From assembly GCA_027596945.1 (NCBI GenBank), contig JADGJH010000025.1, positions 1 through 38,598 on the forward strand: a DNA stretch of 38,598 nt, written 5' to 3'. Every line of letters starts with the position of its first letter. Within the stretch, counting starts at the first letter, position 1. The translations under genes and the position numbers were made by a program. The DNA comes from Physocladia obscura. Its lineage: Eukaryota > Chytridiomycota > Chytridiomycetes > Chytridiales > Chytriomycetaceae. Below are positions 9,995-18,757 of this stretch, piece by piece. The notes below the pieces were generated by a model. That model saw only the letters and a list, made by a program, of their open reading frames with translations, did no database searches and was not told the origin of the DNA.

Positions 9995-12875
9995 CTACAT
10001 AACGCTGTTATCCCATCGCAAATATGAAGTGGGAACGAGGCCTTCCTGCTTACCGTCCGAGATATTTGTCCATCCCGAACCTTCGTCATCTGTTTTTAAA
10101 TGTTGAAATTTGAAACTAGAATATGTTGTCTAGATATTTGGGCATTATAAAGTTACCTTCATCCAATAACCACACTTTCTGGCTAGCCTAAGTGCCTGAT
10201 GTTAACTGAAAGTTTTCAGAGTTACGTATGGCAAAACATACCTTGACGGTAATTTCATCATCACTAGTTTTCGTAAAGTCAAATAATACGGTCTAAATTA
10301 TTCAGGATCTTAATGAAGTTAATTATAAACAAGAAAACCCACCGTTTTGAACCCTGGAATTCCATCAAAAACCCGAATTTCAATTTCATTTGATATATGT
10401 TCTGCTGAGTCTTGGGATGGAATCTCAATATAAGCAGTTGGTACAAGTCCAATTTCGCCATTGCATAAAACTTTAGTCCATCCGCAGCCATCATCTGAAT
10501 GAGAACTAATCAGTTTTCCTTTTTTTAACCCTAAAGAAAATTTTCCCCACTCACCACTCTCAGCCACTTCCACGATTTGCCCTTCCATAACACTGAGATC
10601 CTCAACAGCGTCATTCGGTTTGACATAATCATATAAAACGACAACTCTCTCGCCTTTCACTGGTGTTCGTCGCGGCATGGTAGTTTCGATATGCTGCTCT
10701 TCCAGTGTATTTTTAAAAGACTCATCTTCTTTGGAAGTCAATGTCAACTGAGAATCCCGATTGGCAATTATTGATGATGAAATGACGGCTGTCGTGGAGG
10801 TGGATGCGAAATTATTGTTTGTAACGGTTTTGGCAGCTAATTGTGGTTCCGATGCATCGCGAATTAACATTTTCATCGGTGATTTCGACAGATTACAATT
10901 AGCAGGAATTTTTAATTCACATTTAACATGAGCATTCATTCCGCTAATTATTTGCTATTATTATGCTGTTTTGTTTTGGGGGGTTTTTTTTTTGTTTTTT
11001 TTTCAACGAAAACTAACCAATCTGCATCATAATCATCATTAAATCAGTATTCAATTATTTTCTAAATATAATGCTTATTTACCTCGGCATGTCGCTCCGA
11101 ATTTTCCAACACCCCAAATAACCTGACGACAATAACCACATACAGTTGGAATTGCAAAAGAACAATTTTGAAAATAGTGGAAGATATCGGTATCCTTTTC
11201 GCCTGTTTGAATATTTGCGATTATTATTTTTCTTCACTCGAAAAAAATAACTTCGGAAACTTAACACCCGACTCCAGCGATTATTGTTTCAATGTTAGAG
11301 CACAGCCTGACCTTAATTGATCCTAATAATATACAGTCACGTCTTGTTTCCAATATTCGCTGTTATTTGTTTTCTTTTTGGTGTCACAAAAAAAACAACA
11401 AAAAAACACCACCTCAAAAACATCATCAGTATCTCCAGAGTTTGGAATGTTCATATACCCTTCAAGAAGGCGCTCCAAGCCATCAACTCCGTTCAGCTTT
11501 ATATGTAAATCTTTTTCAACTTGTTCAAGTTTCCGTTTCAGTTTTACGAGCTTATTCATCATGAAGCATCGTGCAAACGAATCCGTGACCATTCCAACGG
11601 TGTCCTTCCATAAAGCACTTGGTATATATGTGAAATCTTTTGGTACCAGACGTGGATACGAAGAAGGTGCAGTTTGAGGATTTGATTCAATAAACATTTC
11701 TGTGTCGCGTTCAGCAGAAATTTGCGACACGGTGAATGCAACTGTTGACGTGTTTTCACTACACTTTGCGTTGAAATCTATTTCAATGTTCACGTAGGCT
11801 TCCCAAACTCTTTTTAGAGCGGTAAATGTCGACTCTGAAAGACAATGGAGGTCCTGAAATGTTTGTTATTTTTATTAGAGAAAGAGAATGAAAGTGGTAA
11901 ATAAAATGCCAGTTCTTACACTCAAAAGGCTCGGGACTTCATCGGAAAAAAATCTATTTTTGATTGCGTTCGCAGCACAAATTGCCAGAATATAAAGATT
12001 CTTGCAAGTGCAGAATTTTAAGTGAAATAATAAAGTTTTTAGTTTACATTTTTCTTCCTTCTTTTTTTTTCTTTCCTTTTCTTGTAAATACCTTTTTGTC
12101 ATTCATTTCCAAGATCTCCTGATGCCAAGCCAGCCGCAATTTATCGCGTGATTTTTCGTCAAGAGCACGTTCCAAACGAGATTTGGAATTTTCAGCAGAT
12201 TCACATGCCTCATCATACTTTTTCTTAGCTTTATCTTTTTCAGCGTATACGAAATCGCGTTCATTGATGAGTTTTTGGGAGAATACCATATGCTTTTTGT
12301 AAAATTTTTTCAAATTTGTGAATGATGTTTTCAGTGGCAAAAAAGAACGAAGAAAAGAAAGAAACTAAAAAAGACCAAACCTTTTTACGAGATTCATCTT
12401 TTTTGGAAATCAATAATCTCAAAGATTCTACAACGTTTTTCAATAGTGACTCGGATAATGACAAATGTGCATCAGCTCGTTTCTCAGAACTTTCTAAAAT
12501 ACAGTTCCATGCTGTGTCGACTGAGTTCATACTACTGTTTGTAAACTGAGTTGTTTGATCAAAATAGAAACAACACATAAACACTGTAAATTTAAAAATA
12601 AGCAAACAAACAAACCCAATGAAGTCGTCAATTTTATTTGGTCGTGTATGCACTTTTACTTTGTATTTTTTTGCAAGTTGATCTAGCTTCTTGGCGTATT
12701 CGCGTTCCAGAGCAGCTTGCTCCTTCATAAAATCTTTAACGTCCGAGATGAAAGCAAGCGAGGAAGCCTAAATTCTCCGGAATAAGTGATGATCTCTATT
12801 GGTAAGAATGTAATACGGAACTAAGTGGCCATCTACGATCAATTCTGGAGTGTATGAAAAAAAGCAATCGCGCAT
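9995..12875 (-). CDS. bzz1: Bzz1-like actin/endocytosis adaptor (F-BAR, C1, two SH3)
   Basis: I assemble 14 exons: 12875-12837, 12767-12616, 12534-12381, 12292-12092, 12000-11920, 11853-11413, 11359-11266, 11202-11083, 11021-11018, 10943-10555, 10494-10343, 10292-10242, 10187-10157 and 10089-9995. They encode 667 residues (yeast Bzz1 has about 633). Residues 14-260 form an F-BAR (FMKEQAALEREYAKKLDQLA; KDKAKKKYDEACESAE). About 310-387 is HR1-like coiled coil. Residues 396-445 are a perfect C1 zinc finger (H-x12-C-x2-C-x13-C-x2-C-x4-H-x2-C-x7-C). SH3 domains lie at about 528-590 (VVVLYDY, DDGCGWTKV, GLVPTAYIEI) and 610-667 (VLFDFTKTSDDEIT, GSGWTNI, GLVPTSYL). Bzz1 links curved endocytic membrane to WASP/Arp2/3 activation. 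The first exon is the least certain part. Confidence 0.9.
11018..11021 (-). other. bzz1: 4-nt microexon of bzz1
   Basis: On the minus strand the sequence reads TGATGCAG, then ATTG, then GTTAGTTT. The four bases ATTG are flanked by an acceptor and a donor. Including them joins ACATGCCGAG to CGGAATGAATGC and gives TCRDCGMNAHVKC, with the second and third zinc-ligand Cys pairs of the C1 domain at correct spacing. Without it the second Cys of CxxC is lost and the frame shifts. The flanking introns would be 61 nt (11082-11022) and 74 nt (11017-10944), both normal for this gene. Confidence 0.82.
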
Positions 12876-13047
12876 TTTCTGGGAAATTTACTTCAATGTT
12901 TTATTTTGCTTTTTTTTCCTTCTTCTTTCGCAATACATCTTGCAATCCCGAAATGGAACCGAGAGATTGATTGCGTGTGATTTCTTTACCCGGGATGAAG
13001 AATGATTCCGCTGATGATTTCCCTTTCATTTTTCAAAGAAAAAAATA
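12876..13047. promoter_or_regulatory. Divergent promoter of bzz1 and idp1
   Basis: The two start codons (12875 minus, 13048 plus) are 172 bp apart, so both promoters share this segment. It also contains a 42-codon minus-strand open frame (12901-13029), listed separately, which would lie in the bzz1 leader if transcription starts upstream of it. No defined binding motif was recognised. Confidence 0.45.
12901..13029 (-). CDS. 42-codon ORF in the bzz1-idp1 divergent region (possible small protein or uORF)
   Basis: An ATG at 13029 opens a 42-codon frame on the minus strand that ends at TAA 12901-12903. It reads MKGKSSAESFFIPGKEITRN and then SLGSISGLQDVLRKKKEKK. The sequence is mixed, amphipathic near its end and has a basic Lys-rich tail, so it looks more protein-like than chance frames nearby. 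It ends 25 bp before the bzz1 start and begins 18 bp from the idp1 start on the opposite strand. It may be an upstream ORF of bzz1, a free microprotein or a chance frame. I do not recognise it. Confidence 0.28.
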   Translation of the reverse strand: MKGKSSAESFFIPGKEITRNQSLGSISGLQDVLRKKKEKKAK

Positions 13048-14662
13048 ATGCGCTTCGCTTCCATCACCAAACACATGGCTGCTGTACACAGAAGTCCATT
13101 TGTCACAATTGCTTTCACTCGATCACTCGCAACAAGTGTAAGATTAAAATCATAAACTTAATATTTCGTCGTCATTCGCTGCGCTAGTTAAACGAAGAGA
13201 TCAAAATGTAGGTTAAGAAGATTGAGGTCAAGAATCCGGTCGTTGAGCTCGACGGAGATGAAATGACCCGCATATTGTGGAAATGGATCAAAGATCGTCT
13301 AATTCTGCCGTATGTCAACGTTGATATCAAATACTATGATCTTGGGTACGTTGATTATTTTACTCCACTGAATCAGTTTTTTTGACTATGGATTTAGAAT
13401 GGAACACCGCGATGCTACAAATGATCAGGTTACTATTGATGCCGCGGAAGCAATTCAGAAATACAATGTCGGTATCAAGTGTGCTACGATTACACCCGAT
13501 GAAGCCAGAGTCAAAGAATTTAAGCTTAAACAAATGTGGAAGTCTCCAAATGGTACAATCCGAAACATTCTTGGCGGAACTGTTTTCAGAGAGCCAATCT
13601 TGTTGAACAATGTTCCGCGAATTGTTCCGGGCTGGACTAAGGTACGATCGCTTTGATTTTTTAATTCCGAACTCTTACATTATTTTACAGCCAATTGTTA
13701 TGGGCCGTCATGCTTTCGGAGATCAAGTGAGATCGATCTGTTGTTTAATGTGTTACTTTATTTTAACTTAATTTTTAGTATCGTGCGACAGACTTTGTCG
13801 TCACTGAGCCTGGCAGTTTCGAAATTGTCTTTACACCAAAATCAGGAGGCCAACCAACAAGATACAAGGTCTATGACTTCAATGGCGGAGGCGTTGGACT
13901 GGGAATGTACAACACAGACAAGTCAATTGAAGGGTTTGCCCGCTCTTGCTTCCAAGTTGCTCTCGAGAAAAAATGGCCAATGTATCTCTCCACAAAAAAT
14001 ACAATTCTGAAAAAATACGACGGAAGATTCAAGGACATTTTTGCTGATATTTATGAACGCGAATTCGAGACTCAATTCAAGGCGAACAATATTTGGTATG
14101 AGCATCGTTTGATTGATGATATGGTTGCTCAAGCTTTGAAGTCGTCCGGCGGATTTGTATGGGCAGCCAAAAACTACGACGGTGATGTTCAGTCCGACAT
14201 TCTTGCGCAGGGATATGGATCTCTTGGATTGATGACATCTGTTTTGGTGACTCCGGACGGAAAGACTATCGAAGCTGAAGCCGCTCACGGAACAGTTACT
14301 CGTCACTACCGCGAGCACCAAAAAGGCAAGGAGACGAGTACAAATTCCATTGCATCTATTTTTGCATGGACACGTGGTTTGGCACATCGTGCGAAGTTGG
14401 ACGAGAATCCTGCATTGGTAAAGTTCACTGAGGATCTCGAGAAGGCTTGTATTGATACCGTTCAAGACGAAGGAATTATGACTAAAGATTTAGCACTTGC
14501 GATTCACCAAGAAAAGTGAGTATACTATTTTTCTTTCCGTTTTTTTTTTACTTTCGATTTGTTCTGACTACTTATTTTTTCAGACTTTCTCGCGAACATT
14601 ATGTTAGCACTGAAGATTTTATTACAGCTGTTGGAACGAAGCTCGCACAATTGAGAAACTGA
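13048..14662 (+). CDS. idp1: Isocitrate dehydrogenase [NADP], mitochondrial
   Basis: Six exons (13048-13137, 13212-13345, 13398-13641, 13691-13726, 13779-14515, 14584-14662) encode 439 residues. Exon 1 is a 30-residue, Arg/Ser-rich, acid-free mitochondrial presequence ([20 protein letters not shown]). The mature enzyme starts [20 protein letters not shown]. It carries [32 protein letters not shown] (substrate loop with the isocitrate-binding Ser-Asn), [23 protein letters not shown] and the NADP-binding [17 protein letters not shown] near the C-terminus. All are hallmarks of dimeric eukaryotic NADP-IDH. It decarboxylates isocitrate to 2-oxoglutarate and makes NADPH in the matrix. No peroxisomal tail is present (it ends AQLRN). 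It is divergent from bzz1 and followed 54 bp later by BBOF1 on the same strand. Confidence 0.96.
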
Positions 14663-14716
14663 AAACCTCATTAAAATAAAATAAATTGTCTGATTTACAT
14701 AAAAAATTAAAGTTCA

Positions 14717-17031
14717 ATGGTTGAGAAGAAAAAAGACAAGAAGGATAAGAAGGATAAAAAAGACAAGAAAGGAAAGAAGAAACATCATGATGAAAAAAAA
14801 GGAAAAAAGGAGGTCATGATTTTGAATAGCCACGGAGAGTGGGTTCCAGCTGTTCAGTTTGCACTGGAACAAACGTTTGTTTTCTGAGAAATTCTGAATA
14901 TCTTGTAGACTTCTGTAACCTTATTAACAAAATTCCATCAAATATAATCAGGCTTGATTTGACATCAAAATCGTTGACAGGAGTGCGTGAACGAATGACT
15001 GGATTAATTTCAACAAATGAAGAACTTCAGGAATCGTGCGTGCAACAGGAAAAAGATGCTGTAAGATTCTAATTGCATAACAAAATATTTCCAATAAGCA
15101 TTTACGCCAACTTAATCCAGTTAGATGTGATTGCAGCGCTTCATTCTGAATCCGAAAGAAAAGATTTTCAAATTAAAGCATTAAGAGATGAAATGGATGC
15201 GGCACTTGACAAGGCTCGATTAGAGCGATTGTCAATAATTGAAGAAGCTGAAAACAAGATTGCAGGTTCAATTTAAAACTTTCAATAATGGCAACGATTA
15301 ACAATAATAATAAACAAACAGATATGAATAGTATTCTGAATGAAAAAGATGCAGCATTTAAAGTCATGCAAGCAGATTTTGCAGTTATCAAAGACTTCAG
15401 AGTAATTCAGTTGAAATAATATTTTTTTTAATTATTTCTTTGAATTTAAAATCAATGACAACTTTAGAAAAAACGGCAAGATATGCTGAAAGAGCTCGAA
15501 TTTCAAAAGCAAGAATTGGCAGATACGCAAAAGCAGCACAAAGATACACTAACAAGAATGGAACGAAAATTTTTTGAAGAGAAAATCAGATTGCAGAAGG
15601 AAGCAAACCGAAAAATTTCAGAACTGGCATCAATGGCTCACAAGGTTCTCTATATTAATTAATTCCCTCATTCTGAAATATTTACGCAGGAGGCTGTGCT
15701 AAATTTGGACGAAACCACGAAAGACATATACAAGGAAAACATGCGAATGTCTGAATCGTTACAATACCATATCGAGGAGAGCGAAGAATTGACCAAGCAA
15801 AACAAAGCATTGCTAGAAGCAAACCGAAAACTGATGGAAGAAAGAGATCTTCACAATGTTATTGTTAGAGAAAAGGTTTTGCAAGTGAAGCAACAAGTAC
15901 AAGAGGTTTATTCAATAATTTTTTAGTCACTTCAGAAATTTTTTTTTTTTTTTTTAAATAAATTTTTTCAACAGATTAAAGATTTAAACACAAAAATCGA
16001 AAGTATGGAACACTCTTTATCTCACGTAGTTCGCGAATTCGAACATGAAAGAGAAATCATTGGAAAATTGGCTCGAAAAGAATTGAACGACGTGAAAAAA
16101 GTTGCTACAAAACTGCGTGAAAATCTTGAAATTAAATCTTACGAGATGAAGCATATAAAGGTTAGCCTAAAATTATAACACTCGCTTGATGCGCTCAACA
16201 TTCAGCTGATTAAGCTATTAGAGGCTGGCTCAGCACATCCTGGATCAAAGAACCAAAGTGGAAAAGTTTTTCATGGATGCTCTCGATCATGTTCGTACAG
16301 AAATTATAAAAGAGCGTGAGCGGGCAAAAAAGATGGCTCATAACGATTACAATAGAAAAATAAGAGAGGTTTGTGTTCAATTTCTTGTTTTGGTTTTGAT
16401 GTCTGAAAATTTTTTTCAGGTGATGGCAAAGAAGACAGTCCCGTTTCCACCTGTTCAATCATTTAGGCAGAATGCAACACCGTCAGTAAATCCATTTGAC
16501 TTGAGCATTGCTAGCGCTGCCGCTGCAGCAATAATGAAACCACCGCCTTCTCCAAGTATTTATTCAACGGCTGTTGCAGCTGAAGAGACAAAGCATGAAA
16601 CACATGGCTCTGTTGATATTTATGATCTCAACTGGGCAGACAAAGAACGTGTTTTAAGATTGCTGTTTGCTAAAATGAATGGAGTTGCACTTGGTGTTGA
16701 AGGAAACGAGGAGGAAGATCCAGCACCAGTGGAGGAGTCGGAACAAGGTTTTGAATATGACGAACGAATATTTCCAATCAGTTCAACAGAAAACGTAGAA
16801 CTCTATGGTGCACCCATAATTGAAGCTTCTCTGATTCAAGTCAATAATCAAAAAGAGTCACTGGCAGCACTTGACGTAGATCAGGTAACTGGAAATTTGA
16901 CAACAGCATACTCAGGGTCAAGGCGAAATTTGCTACCCAAGAGCGAAAACAAACTACAAGCAATTGAATCAGGCGCAACACCGCTGACAAATACATCTCG
17001 TGCAGCATCTCTGACAGCATCAAATTATTAA
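14717..17031 (+). CDS. BBOF1: Basal body-orientation factor 1 homologue (coiled-coil cilium protein)
   Basis: Nine exons (14717-14874, 14952-15060, 15121-15265, 15322-15401, 15468-15644, 15690-15905, 15975-16160, 16222-16368, 16420-17031) encode 609 residues. The N-terminus is a Lys-rich run (KKDKKDKKDKKDKKGKKK). Most of the protein is coiled coil. Motifs matching vertebrate BBOF1 are RMERKFFEEKIRLQKEANRK, EAVLNLDETTKDIYKENMR, LSHVVREFE, ILDQRTKVEKFFMDAL and, near residue 475, GSVDIYDLNWADKERVLRLL followed by FAKMNG. The family acts at basal bodies and the axoneme in motile-cilium alignment. Its presence implies a flagellated life stage, such as a zoospore. The C-terminal 100 residues are variable. 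The N-terminal splice (donor GTTTGT at 14875) was chosen by alignment to the family. Confidence 0.88.
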
Positions 17032-17157
17032 CTATTTTCAATTATTTTTGGGGAAAAACACAATGGAATTTGTTTAAATTAAAAGTAATAATACTTTACT
17101 GCAATGTTTTGACAAGCAATAAACCAAAAATTTCGTTTCATTTGCTTTGATAAGTCT

Positions 17158-18727
17158 TTATTTGTTCAACGACTTGCGGGCTGCATTCACAATGTTGACA
17201 ACGCTAGGCAACGACAGGTCCTCCAAATTCTTGGCATAGGGCATCGGAATATCCGCTCCAGTAACTCGGAAAATAGGCGAATCCAGGTAGTCGAAAGCGT
17301 CGCCTAATTGATGGGTCGAATTTAAACTCCTTTAAAAACTTTAAAATAGCCAATACTTACTCTCCATAATTTGAGCGGCGATTTCAGAGCCGACTCCGAA
17401 TTGGGGCCATCCCCCCTCCACCGTAATTAAGTGGTTGGTTTTCTTCAAAGAGGTAACAATTGCGCCAATATCCAACGGACGAATAGAACGCAGGTTGATA
17501 ACTTCAGCGCTAATTCCTGCTTTTGCCAGCTCCTCGGCAGCATCAAGGGCAAATTGGACAGGACGAGAGTGAGCAACAATTGTAATATCGGAACCTAGCA
17601 AAAAGTTTAACTTTCACCTGAAACAATTAATGTGTTGAGTAAAGAAACCTTCGCGCTCAATTTTGGCCTTTCCAATTTCAATAACGAAGTCTTTGCCCAG
17701 AACTTCGTCACTAACAGGAAAAGAAACTCCATACATCAGTTCATTTTCCAAAACAACGACGGGGTTGGGATCTCTAATAGCTGCCTTCAGCAAACCCTTC
17801 GCATCTTCAGCACTGAAAGGCGAAACAACCTTCAATCCAGGAACTGATCCGTACCAAGCGGCAAAACATTGAGAGTGTTGGGCAGCCACTCCTGCAGCAG
17901 CTCCATTCGGCCCGCGGAATACAATTGGGCATTCAATAGTCCCTCCAGACATATAACGGGTCTTAGCAGCGGAGTTTACAACTTGGTCAATTGCCTGTAA
18001 TATTATGAGTTTTTCTGTTATTTACTTTGTTTCAGGAGTTATAACATACCTGCATGGAGAAGTTGAATGTCATAAACTCGCAGACTGGCTTTAATCCTGC
18101 CAACGCCGAACCCACAGCGATACCAGCAAAACCCATTTCTGTGATTGGAGTGTCTATCACGCGCTTGTCACCGTACTTTTCAAGAAGTCCCTTTGAGACC
18201 TGAAAAGAAAGAATCTTCAGACAAAAAGCATTGTGAAATTGTTGGCAGATTTGCTAATCAAAGACTGTGTTATCGTCTTTTTTGCACTTTTTCTTGATAT
18301 CAACGATTCCGATTTCTGACAATACTGTGGATCAACTCCATCCAAGCACCAGATCATGCAACTCGATAAACTCAACAAAGAACTTCAATGGATAAAGTTC
18401 CTCGTCGAGAGAGGAAAGAACGCAATACCTTGTAAGCCCCGTTGTATTGGGCAACCTCTTCACCAAGAATATAGACGGTTTCGTCCCGTGTCATTTCTTC
18501 GTCCATTGCCTGATTTAAGGCGTCTCTAACAGTGAGATGCTGTTAACGATATCGTGTTTGTTAGTTTGTTGTGCAGTATCTTGCGCAGAGTCAAGCCAAA
18601 AAGGAGGTGATAGCCTCACGTTCAATGCAGGCGTCGAAAGAAAGGCGGCCGCTGTTCGACTCTGAACAGCATAGCGACAGCTGCGGATAGCGACAGTTCG
18701 CGAAATCAGCGAGGTCCAAGGCAACAT
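17158..18727 (-). CDS. pdb1: Pyruvate dehydrogenase E1 component subunit beta, mitochondrial
   Basis: Six exons on the minus strand (18727-18620, 18539-18429, 18199-18050, 17994-17649, 17594-17361, 17303-17158) encode 364 residues, matching the family length. Exon 1 is a 36-residue presequence rich in Arg/Ser/Ala, starting [20 protein letters not shown]. The core begins [20 protein letters not shown] and continues with [77 protein letters not shown] and the C-terminal [13 protein letters not shown]. With E1 alpha it forms the thiamine-diphosphate heterotetramer that converts pyruvate to acetyl groups on E2 in the matrix. Intron 2 is unusually long for this window (229 nt). The gene converges with BBOF1, with 126 bp between the stops. 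Confidence 0.96.
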
Positions 18728-18757
18728 TTTTTTGAGTGAAGGGGATTTTTCTTTCTT

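Noticed and set aside
13923..14465. Minus-strand 180-codon open frame
   Set aside because: It is antisense to the long idp1 exon, has no family signature and no splice partners.
18200..18428. Hidden exon or RNA in the long pdb1 intron 2
   Set aside because: The flanking exons join perfectly to the conserved protein without an extra exon, and no structured RNA signal was seen.
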